64,000 bases of DNA from contig NW_022985069.1 of the NCBI RefSeq assembly GCF_010015585.1, positions 791,528-855,527 of the forward strand, in the 5' to 3' direction. Positions 23,264-36,346 of this stretch are shown piece by piece. Numbering within the stretch: the stretch's first letter is position 1; each line of letters starts with the position of its first letter. The translations under genes were made by a program, and so were the position numbers. The stretch comes from Eremomyces bilateralis CBS 781.70. Taxonomy: Eukaryota; Ascomycota; Dothideomycetes; Eremomycetales; Eremomycetaceae. The notes under the pieces were generated by a model, which was not told the DNA's origin, made no database searches, and worked only from the letters and a program-made list of their open reading frames with translations.

Positions 23264-24899
23264 CTACTGCTCCAACGCGATCCGCTCCAACACCTCCTCA
23301 ACCTTCTCTCGCACCCCCTGCTTATGCTTCTTCTTCTCCAAAAAGTGCTGCACGATCTCCTCGCCCATGTACCGTCCTTCCTTCGCGACCTGCCTGATGT
23401 CCTTCTCCTGCGGCAGACCGATATCCTTATGCGGATACTCCACAAACGACGACTCCTTCCGGTTCACCAGCAGCTCGAGCTCCGGCTCCGCGTTGAAGAA
23501 CTTCTGCACCTGCTGCTCGGAGACCTCGGGTAGGGTGTTGGGCTTCCAGTCGGGGCGGGTCTTCTTGCGCTCGATGAGCCGGGCGGAGACGCCCTCGACG
23601 AAGTCCGGGTGCGCCATGAAGACGCCGGCGATGGCGTGTTCCATGCGGAAGGCGGTGGCGATGTCCCAGGTGCGGGCGACGCGCATTTGCTCAAGGGTGA
23701 CGGCGACGGAGGTGGGGGAGCGCTCGTTGATGGTCGCGGTGGTTCGGGCAGCCCACTTCTTGATGGCCTCGGAGGAGTTTGAATCGTTCGTGATGGCTTC
23801 GAGGCCAGAAAGGACGGAGGATATCTTGTGGTTCGGGTTGAATACGGTGTCGATGATCAGTCTTTGCTGTCCGGTGATGGATGGTCGTGGACTGGGTAGA
23901 CCGGTGTTGAACTCCTCGATGGTTGCGTTGATGATCTGGTAACGTTCCTGGAGTGACGTATAGTCTTTGAACTGGAGCTCGGCAAGCCGTGATTCGAGTT
24001 CGGGTAAGGATGTCGAGTGCATGAAATGAGTTGCGACGCCATGATAGCTGTTCAAGGTCAGAAGTTGTCCGCTTCGAGAAGCCACTTGAACTCACAAAAC
24101 GTCAACGCCCTTCAGCTGCTCACTCGTGAGAGCCAAGTATGTTCCCAAATTTCCGTCCATCTTCGGCAGGAAGAAACTCGCTCCCACCTCTGGGAAGAAT
24201 CCGATGGTCGTCTCCGGCATCGCGAACACGGTGTTTTCGGTCGCGATCCTGAACGGGGCGTGGATGCTCAACCCAACGCCCCCGCCCATCGTGATGCCAT
24301 CCATGAATGCAATATACGGCTTGCCATACGTCGCAATCATATGATCAAGCCCGTATTCGACCGCGAAGTAGTCTTTCGACCTTTGCTGACCTGCTGGGCC
24401 TTCTTTGTTCCACTTCGCGAGGGCTGCGACATCACCACCGGCACAGAAGGCTCGTCCGGCACCTTTGATCAATACCACGTTCGCCATGGATGATTTCTCC
24501 CATTCCTATTCCCATATTAGCCAGACATTCCCGCCAATACCAATATCTAGGATCCCATACTCTTAGGCGGGGTATAATTTTTCGCGCCATCGATCCATCT
24601 AGCGAGTTCAACTTTTTCGGCCGGTTGAGTTCGATGAGTCGTAGTCCATACTGGTTCGTGAATACGACGTCTTCGAGGTCATCGTTTGGTTGCTCTTTGA
24701 TGAGCTCCTGCATCGAAGCGTACTGCATGCCATATTGTGAGCGTCTGCCCCTCTAGAAATCGTGGTCGGGACTTACTCTCCGTGTCTGCGGCATTGCGGA
24801 ACTCTGGACTTTCGCTCGGAGAGGCATGTTGAAGGCTGGGCGATATGAGCACCGTAGGACAGGCACCGCTATCCGGAGTAGAGATGATCGGGATGACAT
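23264..24899 (-). CDS. EHD3: Mitochondrial 3-hydroxyisobutyryl-CoA hydrolase
   Basis: Crotonase-fold enzyme that releases 3-hydroxyisobutyrate in valine breakdown. Four exons (24899-24777, 24722-24561, 24505-24096, 24047-23264) give 492 residues. The first exon encodes an Arg/Ser-rich, acid-free targeting peptide beginning MSSRSSLLRIAVPVLR and containing MPLRAKV, as in Aspergillus relatives. The core has LIELNRPKKLNSL, GAGRAFCAGGDVAAL, DGITMGGGVGLS and PETTIGFFPEVGASFFLP. In the family the last stretch normally reads FPDVGG; here the second catalytic acid is Glu (codon GAG) and the Gly is Ala. Length and C-terminal helical part are otherwise normal. It shares its promoter region with TUF1. 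Confidence 0.93.
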
Positions 24900-25386
24900 A
24901 AGGAAGAATTGACAATATGGACTCCAGGGACGTGAAGAAGCTTAACACCGGACGATCAACCTCGGGTTAACTTATGATATTGTGATGAAGCCGATAATAG
25001 CTATTAGAGCAGGAGTCTCCGTGTGCCAACAGCTCTTCAAACAACTGTATATATGCACTGAATGATCAATTGAGAGTAGATGGTCTAAATACAGGTGAGA
25101 AGCCAAATATCAAACTCTCCTTCTAGCCGACTCCGGCAATAGTTCTCCGCAGCTTCGCGTCACGCCTGCGCAAGTTGTCGATGGTCGCATTATCCAATCA
25201 TCGTCGTTGTATATTCTCTGGTCCGTGCTCATCGACAAATTCGCGCAGATGCCGATTTGAACAATTTCTTGCTCTTGCAGCTCAGCTTCCATCAGGCGTT
25301 ACGTACATCTGTGCCTGCTTCCCTTCTCTTCCTTTCCAGTCATTTTCGTTGCGTTTTTACGTTCGGGTTTGATTCCGGCTGCCAAT
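24900..25386. promoter_or_regulatory. Divergent promoter of two mitochondrial-protein genes
   Basis: EHD3-like and TUF1 run away from each other with 487 bp between their start codons. The right half is CT-rich with a possible leader acceptor (TTTCCAG near 25338). Joint control of the two nuclear-encoded mitochondrial proteins is possible but not shown. Confidence 0.5.
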
Positions 25387-26890
25387 ATGCCTTTCTCCGT
25401 GACGTGCTTCGTTCGCACGTCGCGTACCTTCGCTCGCAGCTCAGCTTCACAGAACCCCCTGCGACAGGCTTTGGGAGTTAAGGGGAGTGCGAGGTTTGTT
25501 TTCCAAGCAAGAACTTATGCTCAAGCAGCATTTGAGCGGAAGAAGCCGCATGTCAATATTGGTATGTGGTTCTCCCAATGGCAGAGAATGATGGGACAGG
25601 CATGGCTGATGTGTCTTGAATAGGAACTATTGGGCACGTCGATCATGGCAAGGTAAACTTTGACTGCACACTCACGATGTGATCTGATGGACTGATCTGA
25701 TGATTCTAGACTACATTAACTGCCGCGATCACAAAACGACAAGCCGAAAAGGGTTATGCCAACTTCCTTGACTATGGCTCCATTGACAAAGCTCCCGAAG
25801 AGCGAAAGCGTGGTATCACCATCGCAACCGCACACATCGAGTATGAGACCGACAACCGCCATTACTCCCACGTCGATTGCCCCGGTCACGCCGATTACAT
25901 TAAGAACATGATCACCGGTGCCGCGAACATGGACGGCGCCATCATCGTCGTCGCCGCTTCGGATGGACAAATGCCCCAGACCCGAGAGCATCTGCTCCTC
26001 GCTCGCCAAGTTGGCGTCGAGAAAATTGTTGTGTTCGTCAACAAGGTCGACGTGGTCGAGGACAAGGAGATGTTGGAGCTCGTTGAGATGGAGATGAGGG
26101 ATCTGCTGACCACCTACGGTTTTGAGGGTGACGACACCCCCATCGTCATGGGAAGCGCACTTTGCGCGCTGGAAAGCAAGCAACCTGAACTCGGCGAGCA
26201 GAAGATCGATGAGCTGTTGGCGGCGGTCGATTCGTGGATCCCCACCCCTGAACGTGCCCTCGACAAGCCCTTCCTGATGTCCATTGAAGACGTCTTCTCG
26301 ATCTCCGGTCGTGGAACCGTCGTTTCGGGTCGCGTGGAGCAAGGCGTCCTGAAGAAGGACTCCGAAGTCGAACTGGTTGGCAAGCAAGAGTTCCCGATCA
26401 AGACCAAGGTCACGGATATCGAAACGTTCAAGAAGTCCTGCGAAGACGCGCGGGCTGGCGACAACTCCGGCTTGTTGCTCCGCGGCGTGAAGCGCGACGA
26501 CGTCAAGCGCGGCATGGTGCTTGCGCTCCCCGGAACGGTCAAGGCGCACACCAAATTCCTGGCATCGCTGTACATCCTCACCAAGGAGGAGGGTGGTCGC
26601 CGCACGGGCTTCGGAAGCAACTACAGGCCTCAATTGTACATCCGAACTGCCGGTAAGTCCCCATGAGTTTTCCGTGCTATGACCATGCCTCTAACTTTTG
26701 CATAGATGAGTCCGCCATCTTGACGTGGCCGGAAGGTGTGGAGCACGGCAAAATGGCGATGCCTGGCGACAACATCGAGATGGTTTGCGATACCTACCAT
26801 CCCATCGCGGTCGAGAACGGTACCCGATTCAACATTCGCGAGGGCGGTCGCACCGTCGGCACTGGCTTGGTGACCAGGGTCCTCAAGTAG
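25387..26890 (+). CDS. TUF1: Mitochondrial elongation factor Tu
   Basis: Carries aminoacyl-tRNA to the mitochondrial ribosome in its GTP form. Four exons (25387-25561, 25624-25652, 25710-26652, 26706-26890) give 443 residues, the usual size with a targeting peptide. The start is basic and acid-free ([20 protein letters not shown]). G motifs are intact: GHVDHGKT (spread over exon 2, only 29 nt, and exon 3), [21 protein letters not shown] and NKVD. Domain 2 has [13 protein letters not shown] and domain 3 ends [14 protein letters not shown]. The tiny exon 2 is fixed by the P-loop sequence on both sides. Confidence 0.97.
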
Positions 26891-27182
26891 GGAGCGAACG
26901 GAAAGTTGAAAAATGATTCAAAATTAGAGAGGAATATTCGCTGGTGAGGTTGGGGCAATTCAATAGAGCACGGAGCGCATGGCTTGGGAGTTATTGCGTG
27001 GCCTTGGGTTCATTGTGTACAATACGTGGGCTATGGGGACTTGTACAATAACGCATCGCACTGGGACCGCTCGAATTCTCCACTTCACCAAGTGTACTCG
27101 GAGACAATGTTGTCGGTAGATCAACAAATTGTTATATTACATGTATATTACATTGAAGGATCAACTGTCTCTATACGTTTTG

Positions 27183-30100
27183 CTACCGATGCTGTCTCAC
27201 ATACTCAGCCAAGACGACCGCCGCGGCCGTCTGCACGTTCAGGCTCCGAACGATACCCAGCTGCCGAATCTCGACAAACGTGTCCATCTCCAGCATCAGC
27301 TCTCCGGGGATACCGTATCGTTCGCTACCTAGCACGAAGACCGCTTTCGTGGGTAGCACGGCCTCCGCTGTACCTAGGATCACGCTATGGTCCGTCTGTT
27401 CAATCCCCACGATCGTATATCCCTCATTCTTTTTCGCTGCCAGCATCTGCTTCAATCCCATCTCCGGACACTCGTGAATCGGCAGATGAACTTCGGAGGA
27501 TACCGAGAGTGCTTTGAATTCCTTGTCCGCGACGACGGATAGCGAGGGGATGTAGAGGCTTCCAGCACCGAACACTTCGGCGCAGCGGCTTAGGCCGCCG
27601 AGGTTGACGGGGTATTCGATGAGCGACGCGACGAGGATCAGGTCGCTGTTTCGGCAGCTTGTCTTCGAGTCGTCTAAGATATTCTCGATCGTGTAGCCTT
27701 TAGTTTGAAGGGGGGCTGCGGCGGTCGCGCCTGCCTCTGCCGCTTGAACCGCCTCTCGCTGTTTCTTCTTCGGTAATTTTACCGGCGGTCGCAGCTCTGG
27801 ATTGCCGAGTGGTAAGGTAGCCGATAAACGGGAGGTATCTAGACCCGATTTTGCATCCTCTTCCCACAGCAGCTGGAAATCCAAGCGTGTCGCTATGGGT
27901 TGCTCGGATGGTTGTGCGTCGATGAACGATCCCTCCACCACGGCTGATAGGCTGCGATCCTCGACAACCCTCATTGGAGGGACACGTCCCGGTACGGCCG
28001 TCTCGGTTTTCAGTTTATGCAAGTATGCCGCGGTATTCTTCAGTATTGGGTTTCCAGTGATCGTATCCCAACCCCGCGATTCGGCATTGTCAAAGAGAAA
28101 AAGGATCGCCCATTGACTTGCGTATCGTACGGCGACGCTCGTGTACATCGACATGGCCATCAACAGCACCATTAACCGACTCGAGAAATCTTCGGACGCG
28201 ACCGGCAGCTGTGCGATGGCTACAGCAGCGCGCACCAAGCTTGAGGTGTATTTCGGGTTGTGGAAATCGTTCGATGCACCTTCGAATGCTCGAAGGAAGT
28301 CGTCGTGCATATCGGGCGTATGATGCAGGAAGCGGACGAGTATCCATTCCACGAGGATGCGGAAACGTGGCATCGCCTCGATCGAGAGCAACCGTAGCAG
28401 GGGCTCGAAATATTGCTTCGAAGTTTCTTGGGAGAAGACGGACTCCGCTAGGATGAATGCGGCCTGCAATTGGGAGGTCCTCTTCCATTTCGCTGGGATG
28501 GTGGCGTCTTTCGTTGACTGATTCGTCCATGGCGTGATGATTCTGTCGAAGAGATCGTAGCAGGCAGAATCATTCAATGCACATAAATGATTGAACATGT
28601 CAAATGTGCATATAAGACTGTAGGATTCGTGAGTGAAGCCGCTACCCAGGCCATAGCGGGTTGAGAGCTCTGGACGGCTGGTAGCAGGCGAGCCGTCCCT
28701 TCCCTTCCCAGCGGGCTCAAGCAGGTACTCCATAGACTCTTCGTACGAAAAGTCTAGCACAATCCTAGGAGGATCAGATACAAATTTGTAAAGGAAAGAA
28801 TCGAGATGGAAAGCCTGGAACGCTTCTGGGTGTTTGAAGAACGCTTCGCGAACGGATCGCATCAGCGAGGGGAGCGTCGCGATCCGGGTTCGACACAGGT
28901 CGAGCAACCCTTCCGCCCAACTCGAGACCAGATCGGCGAATTCTGGGTGTCGCATGCCATGACGGAGGCAATTTTCGTGGAATATGAGCTTGGGGAAGAT
29001 GTGGCAGGTTGCGCGGGGGAAATCTTCGATTTCAAGTCGCTCCCAGATCAGCTGTAATATACGGTCTAAAGCAACTCCTTCCTCTTCTTGGTCTGATGAG
29101 TTAGTCTTTAGGAGATTATAAACGCTCGAACAAACGGACTGTAGTCCCTCTCCTCGCAAGAATCGATAATCTGTGCTCTCAAGGGACCGTAAAAACCCTT
29201 GAAAGGGCTTCGGCTGCAAATCTTCACGAGGAGACGCAAGTTCGATTTTCGGGTGGATTGGTAAACCATGGTCGCTTTCCTGCGTCTCCTGTGTGCTGTC
29301 GCTATGCGGAGATTCCAAGCTCATCTGACTGGCATCTTTCGGTACTTGCGAGATATTTGTGGCAAGTTGACCGATACGCTGAGCGAGGATCCGAACGACT
29401 CTTAAAGCGGAAGGAGGCAGAGACACTTTGGCAGGGAGCTGGAGTTGACGAAATAATTCAACATGCCTATCAGTGATAATATATGGCCTGTACGCAGCGG
29501 ACTGGTATATCCCATGAAGGATGAATGCCAATCCAGTCGGGTTAGGCGGAGGAATTTGGATCAAGTACGTGTTTACGATCTGATGCATAAGCTCGGACGC
29601 CTCATCTTCTTCCAGTCCATTCATTAGTGCCGACAAGAAACTCGAAAGCGCTGCGCCATGCTCGCTGACTATGCGGCGATTCACCCTCAGTAGACTTGAG
29701 GTAAAGTGGGTTCCCTGAGCAGCCCACCCAAGGAACGGGTTGACGATGAGAGATAAAAGGGAAGGCTCTCCCGCCCCGGTTGAAATATTTTGGCGTCGGC
29801 TGAGTGAAGCGAGTAGTTCCGGTCGGTCCATAACCCATTGCGCAATGATGCGTCGGTTCTTGTCTTGCAGCGCCGAATCGAAAGCTGGCGTGAAAAGCAG
29901 GAAAATCCACGATGGATGGACGGGAGAATCGTCGGCGCTGATTTTGTTGAGCTCTGGTATGCAGTCCTCAATCTGATTGAGATACCGTCCGATGATGATC
30001 GTCTCGAATAGAGTGCAGTACCTCTGATAGAAATTCTTGTCGTTTTCAATCTGCTCTTTTCGTATACCGAGCACGGGGGTTTCCCGAGGGTCTTGGATAG

Positions 30101-31045
30101 CATCTAGCGACATCCGCATGATGGCAAGCCCAAGTTTTCTTTGCTGATCGGACCCACGAAGAAGAATCTTCTGCAGAAGTATCCAATAAATATCTTTTCG
30201 AAGCGGTGCCTGAAGCTCGTCGCCCTTAGAGCAGGCTGCAAGTTTCAGCCACACGGCAAGTACACTCGCGATGGACGTCCCGCCATTTTCTCGTTCAGAA
30301 GGCAGCAGTCCCATTACTCGAGACCATACGAGTGAGTGGACGGATACACCTAGAGTAGGTACCATTACTTTGACAGATCCAGTTTTGGATGTTTCGAGCA
30401 GAGTAATGATCACCTGTCTCGCAGCATAACAAATCGCATCATCTTGAGCACCTAGAATGACAAGGAGGTGGCAGAATATGCCTTCGGGGATGACAGTCGG
30501 TACATTGCAGTCGCTGAATAACATGCTCAGAAACAGGACCAAGGAAATGATTTCGCTGCCAGACACAGACTCATCCTGTTCCTTGGGAGCGCGGTATCGC
30601 TGGCTCAGACCATGCGAAACCAAGAATTCTGCTGTCGATGAACTATCACGAATGGATGGGCATCCGGATATATAGTTGCATAAGTGCTCTTCAACTCTGA
30701 GCAGTACGCATGCCCTGACATATTCGGACTTTACAAGAACAGTTGCTAGGCGTCGACTCAGCGATCCAGTATGATCAGGCTCTTTCAATTGGCGAAATAT
30801 TGCATCGCTATAGGATTCGATGACTTTTGATGAGTCTTGCTAGTCTACCATGTTAGATGTTACCGGATTAAAAGTTAATAAGCCGCACAACCTACCAGCT
30901 TGGCCTTGAAAGCAAGTGTAGACAAGATCTGTCCGACTGCGACCAACTGGTCTCCATCGGCGTGGCTGAGATGCGAAGAAACGAATTCTTCTAGGAGCCG
31001 TTGCTGTGGAATGGACTCGGCCAAGTCTACCGCCAAAACGTCCAT
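27183..31045 (-). CDS. TRM3: tRNA (guanosine-2'-O)-methyltransferase TRM3-like, SPOUT family
   Basis: Methylates G18 in the D loop of tRNAs. Exon 1 (31045-30896) encodes MDVLAVDLAESIPQQRLLEE; exon 2 (30839-27183) is one 1219-codon frame, giving 1268 residues. The long N-terminal part is helical-repeat-like, as in yeast Trm3 and human TARBP1. The C-terminal 160 residues are the SPOUT domain: LIEYPVNLGGLSRCAEVFGA (motif 1), FVLGSERYGIP (motif 2) and EIRQLGIVRSLNVQTAAAVV (motif 3, forming the knot). All the SAM-binding motifs are present, so it should be active. It is convergent with TUF1 and divergent from the kinesin. Confidence 0.93.
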
Positions 31046-31569
31046 AAGTTAGAGTGACTAGACGGTACATCCATCCAAGTATTGATTAACTATAACAAAA
31101 CTTCGACAACTTTTAAACTAACGATGAATTGTAATTGTTCGGGAGTGATGGAATAACGCAGTCCATTTTTTGATGTGGGACAAAATTGGCAAGCTTCTAG
31201 AAGCGCCAAGCCTTAAACCCGTTGGCGTCGCAACCTGTTTGTTTACACTTTCCTATCAGTGCTACACAGTTCTGTTGTGTGACTGGAGGGAGTGCATACC
31301 GCACAGGCGCACCAACACACTAGATCGACCCACCTCACCAGCCTGACTCGTGTCGCTCCTTCGACTTTAGCAAACAATCGCACTTGCTGGACTTGATGCA
31401 TCTTGTTCAACGGCTAAAATACGCGCAAACTTGGGACTGCATTCACGAATTACTATGCGACATGGCGATGGACCCGCGGTTTTATCGTGGTCTGTCTTGT
31501 GAGCCACGACTTTACGAATCCACTGCTTCGACCCCCTCGCTCAGGGCTACGGAGCCAGTCCCGGTCGCA
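31046..31569. promoter_or_regulatory. Divergent promoter between TRM3 and the kinesin gene
   Basis: About 520 bp between start codons. An open frame runs in phase upstream of the kinesin ATG from 31384, but kinesin-3 heads are not preceded by anything like it, so it is treated as leader. No clear factor site was recognised. Confidence 0.45.
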
Positions 31570-33426
31570 ATGTCGCCACGACTCGCGATGCACGATCAAG
31601 ACAGCGCGAATGTGAAGGTGGTGGTAAGGGTGAGAGGTTATGTGAAAAGAGGTACAGACTCTTCAATTATCAAGGTGTTATCCGAGCTGCATTCTTATTT
31701 ACCCTGAGCAGAGATCGAACGAGGGGCACAATGTCTGATCAAGATGAACCCCCGCACGCAGACAACGACCCTGCTTGCTCCAAACTCCTTGGACCCAGCA
31801 AATGCAAAAACCAACTCCCGGAAGGTCTTCGAAGAAAAGGCATTCACATTCGACAAGTCATTCTGGTCCCATAGGCTGGAGGATGACCACTATGCGCATC
31901 AGGAAGATGTATACAAATCGTTCGGCGAAGAGTTCCTCGACCACAACTTTGATGGATACCATACCTGCATTTTCGCATACGGCCAGACTGGCTCGGGGAA
32001 AAGCTACACAATGATGGGCACTCCAGAGCAACCTGGACTTATCCCTCGAACATGTCGCGAGCTGTTCGGTCGAATAGAGCGAGATCCTTCGCCCAACACC
32101 ACCTACAATGTCCACGTCTCTTACTTTGAAGTGTATAACGAACATGTACGGGACCTACTTGTGCCACGAACGAATCCACCTCATTACCTAAAAATCCGCG
32201 AGTCGCAGACGGACGGTGTGTATGTCCAAGGATTGACCGATGCACCGGCGAAGAACTACGAGGATGTTGAACGTCTTATGAAAATGGGCGATAGTGTATG
32301 AACTACGTGTCTGTGGCGAAGAGATCGCGCTGACTAGGATACTTAGACCCGAACAACCGCGTCCACGAAAATGAACGACACGTCTTCGCGATCCCACGCC
32401 GTCTTCACCATCCAGCTGAAGCAGATCCAACACTCCCTTACCACAGATGAGACGATCGAGAGCTCCGCACGTATGCGACTCGTCGACCTCGCTGGTTCCG
32501 AGCGAGCAAAAGCGACCGAAGCGACCGGACAACGGCTCCTCGAAGGAGGAAAAATCAACAAGTCCCTCACCACACTCGGTCGCGTCATCGCTGCCTTAGC
32601 CGATCCACGACGGCAAGGAGGACCGAACGGAACACCGAGGAAAGCCGCACCGAGAGATATCGTCCCGTACAGAGACAGTGTCCTGACGTGGTTGCTAAAG
32701 GACAGCTTAGGTGGCAACAGCAAAACCGCGATGGTCGCATGCATTTCACCGTGCGACTATGACGAGACATTATCCACCCTGCGCTACGCCGACCAAGCCA
32801 AGCGAATCCGCACCCGTGCAACCGCCAACGTCGACGCCATCTCCGCCGCCGAACGCGACGCCCAGATCGAAATGATGGCCGAGACGATCCGAAGCCTGCA
32901 AACAACCATCAACGTGACGCGTGTGCGGCGCGAGAAAGAAGAAGAAGGCCTGGAAGACTACCAGAAACAGGTCAACAAAATGCAGCGACTGATGGAAGAG
33001 ACCCGCGCAGTCAGCGATGCGAAGGTTAAAGCGCTGGCGGCCGAGGCGGAGGAGTTGCGGGTCGCGAATGAGAAATTGGTGGACGAGACGGCGGCGTTGC
33101 GGAGGCATTTGGGGCTGGTGTTGGGCGAGCTGAAGAATCCGATCGTCATTCCGAGCGCGCAGCCCGTGGCGTCGGTCGTGCCGGTTCCAGCGATGACGAC
33201 GATCGATTTCGAATATACAGCGGAGGACAAGGAAAATGGGCAGGCGAAGGAGACTGATGGAGAGGGATACATTGAACCGGAGGCGACGCACGGTGATTGG
33301 GCTGCCGAAGTATCAGAGGAGGCAAACGAGTTTTTGAAAGAGTTGGGTCTCTTCCGGCGGAAGATTGGCGATGATACCCAGCGTTTCGGCAGTCGAGGCC
33401 CGCTCGTGGAAGTGCGCGTCAATTGA
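31570..33426 (+). CDS. Short kinesin with N-terminal motor, kinesin-3-like
   Basis: Three exons (31570-31651, 31712-32295, 32347-33426) give 581 residues. The motor has the P-loop [14 protein letters not shown], switch [10 protein letters not shown] and switch [12 protein letters not shown], and ends near [17 protein letters not shown] coiled coil of about 110 residues and an acidic tail follow; no FHA or PH domain is present, unlike full-length Unc-104 motors of 1500 residues or more. The nucleotide-base loop reads [12 protein letters not shown] where nearly all kinesins have RVRP. The splice into exon 2 keeps the family spacing, so the change is not an obvious artefact. Plus-end movement on microtubules is expected; cargo is unknown. 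Confidence 0.88.
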
Positions 33427-33552
33427 GGTTTGGTGGGCACATCTGCAAAGGGCGCAAGGAGTTATTCTGTTCATTGTATAGCAGACTGGCTTGCCAAGAG
33501 GGCAGCATTATGAGACTACGCAGCAAAATTTGGAAATACTCAATAGGAGAGC

Positions 33553-36346
33553 TCATCGTTTCGTCGGGGCAAGTTGTGCGATCATGCGATCGAGTTCGCC
33601 GACTGTGTTGCCCGCCGCCTTGCTCTTCAGATCATGGAGCGCGCCCAGGTCCTTCGCTTTGAGCGCCTCTTCCCCCGCCCGAACTATGAGACCGCATTTC
33701 AACCACATTTCGATCCGGTCGGATACCGTCAACCCCGTGCACTTCGGGATGAATAGGGACGCTGTGCGCGTGTTGCCGGCGGCGAGGATTTCGTTGTAGA
33801 ATGGCTATCGACACGTGTCAGTAACTGTCACCATAGTGGAGTACAGATTCAAAACTCACCTCCCAGCTAATCGGGCTGCGCTTAACCTTCGCCATCTCTT
33901 CCAGCTCAATCCAATCTCGTTTCGACACCAGCGCTCGCAGCCGGATCCACCAGAAGGACTTCTCCGGGACCTTGAACTCGGACTGCACGCGTTGCGCTCG
34001 CTTGAGCTGCCCGATGCGGACCAGCTTGAAAATGGTCTCGTTGACCGAAAGGCCCGTGAATCCCGGCCCGGCATCCTTCTCGATCGCATCTTGTATCTTC
34101 AGCAAGCGTTGGGTCTCATCGATGCATTTCGCCTGGAACGTGTTCTCTTTGGAGTCCTGGAGAAGCTTCGCGGCGAGTTTCAGCTTCTCCAGCCGTGCCG
34201 AGAGGACTTTCTGCGCCAGCGCTTCGTCGAAGAGAAGATTACACCCATCGTCGCGTCGATCATCTTGATAGAAAAGATCTTTCAGCAACTCTTTGTCTTG
34301 GTCGGCTGCCAAGGCTTGGACGAGCGCAGTCGCGACTGGTCGACCGTTGATGGTTCGGAAGAAGGATGCCAAGGGCAGTTTCTTCTTCAGTTGCAGCAAG
34401 ACCGAGTAGACCAGATCGGGATCGCCGCTTTCTACCGCTTTGTCAAGGGCGATGACATCTTCCTTCATGTTCAATAATAGTGGCACCTGCTTTCCCGCTC
34501 GAGGTTCGTAGTTTAGCAACTCCGTGGCAAGCTTTGCTCGTCCTTCGTCGTAAGCAGCTTGTGCGATCTCCTCGAACGAGATTCCTTTCTTACCGTTCAA
34601 CTTCTGAACGATGATTCGGCAAATTGCATCGTCGCTATCCAACGACACCTTGACCTTTTGGCTCGCCCAATGGACGTATATCCTTTCCGTTGGAAGATGC
34701 AGAAAATCTGAGAGTTTTAGCGCGAGCAGATACTCTTGCCGATTGATGAGACGCTCAATGAGCCTCTCCGGCGTTAAGCGGAGATACTGCTCGTATGAAA
34801 GCGGAATTCCAATTTCATAGAACCGCACGGCATTTAGAACTCGCAGCGTCTCACACATCTCGACGAACTCATCGCTGTTGTACAGATCGAGAACCGATTT
34901 GCCGAGGGACGCAGCTTTCATGAGCTGCTTCTGCCAGTGCACGTCATACTCATGGCCAGCTGCCTTGACGCATGTATCAACGGCTTCATCAAGGTTTGAG
35001 CGGATCATTTGTATATCATCATCTGCCTTCGGTGACTTTTGCTCCAGCTGTTCAACGGCATCTAAAAGTACAGATGCAGGTGATGTTGAACCAAGCCGGA
35101 AGACCTCCTCGACCGAGTCTTGGATTTAATTAGCAGCGGCTTGGATACCAAGTTCGGTGACGATTTACCTGGAACCCTCTGGATGAACTCGCATGCATCG
35201 TTGGTAAATAGTCGAATTCCATCAATGTCAGGAACCAGTTGAACCCAGTTATCGTAATAATACCTAAGATGATTAGCATAATCCATCAAGTCGTTGAGTT
35301 GGCCTACTTCGATGATGCCCCGTTTGGTCCGATGAGATGCACCTCGTCCTCCCACGCAACTATCACGGCGTTATTGCCGCACCAATGCAGGTCTTTTGGC
35401 AATGTCTTCACTCGCGTATCGTATTCGCTGAAGCGGTTCTGAAAATCGCTTGAAACGACCCAAACCTTGCCATCATCGGTATACAAAGCGACAAACTTCC
35501 CATTCGGTGATACGGCAAGATGTCGAAACGGGCCACGATCGAGCCCTCGATCTTCTGCCTCTGTCGCATCGAGAACAAAAACCGTCCGGTCGATTGCGAA
35601 GAGGACTTCTACTGAGCGTGACAAGGAGTCGCCTGGGGCTATCAACGTCCAGCAGTGGATTTCGCCTTCGGGATGGGCGGCAAGGACTTTTGGACGGGGT
35701 TCTTCATATTTCGAAACGGTGACAAATTCATTGTTCCCCAGGAGGGCAACGAATCCGGTCGACCAGAATCTGCATGATATAACTCCATGTTCATCCGCAC
35801 CCTACCATTATTAGCGATCTGCGCCGAAGAAGTTCGAGCCTGCGAGTCAAACACACATGCGCAAGGTTGAATGGAATAAAGTCGCCTTGAAAGTCGTAGT
35901 ACACCCGGACTGTACCGTCTTCCGTGACGACAATGAGCTTCTCATCTTCAGACCACCCAAGCCCTTTAATGGCACCCTTGTCCCACTAAAAAAAGTTAGC
36001 CATTATATCCGTGTTGATTGCTAGGCATTGGTGCGTTACATTTATGCGGCGAAGAAGCTTGCCTGCACAGCTGTAGATGTCGATCGCAGCTTTTGCTGTC
36101 GATCCACTCCGGACGGTTTGGAGTTTATTTTCATTCCTATGGAATGCTATCCGATGGATTAGAGAATGTATCGACGGAATTTATGAGACGTCAATGCCCA
36201 CCTAGCGCTCCGCTGTATGGTGCTCCAGCCACCAGATAATTCTCTAGCTCTAGTTCTGTGTCAAAGACAGCGGTATAGAGCTGCACCTTGCGATAGAATC
36301 GGTCGCCCACCTTGTCCCATCCGGACATAGGCTTTGACGCGGACAT
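33553..36346 (-). CDS. VPS16: Vacuolar sorting protein Vps16 (HOPS/CORVET core)
   Basis: Core subunit of the tethering complexes that drive endosome and vacuole fusion; binds Vps33. Seven exons (36346-36202, 36146-36040, 35985-35857, 35801-35308, 35263-35169, 35118-33860, 33804-33553) join in phase to 826 residues. The N-terminal beta-propeller half contains YSGALAFHRNENK, IDIYSCAGKLL and SKYYYDNWVQLVPDIDG. The C-terminal alpha-solenoid has NAVRFYEIGIPLSYEQY and KSFWWIRLRALVSKRDWIEL, the region that holds Vps33 in relatives. The second acceptor was chosen at 36147 because only it continues the family frame. The gene looks complete. Confidence 0.95.

Noticed and set aside
25716-26633. 305-codon minus-strand frame opposite TUF1
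   Set aside because: It is the shadow of a highly biased coding strand; the plus strand encodes EF-Tu without doubt.
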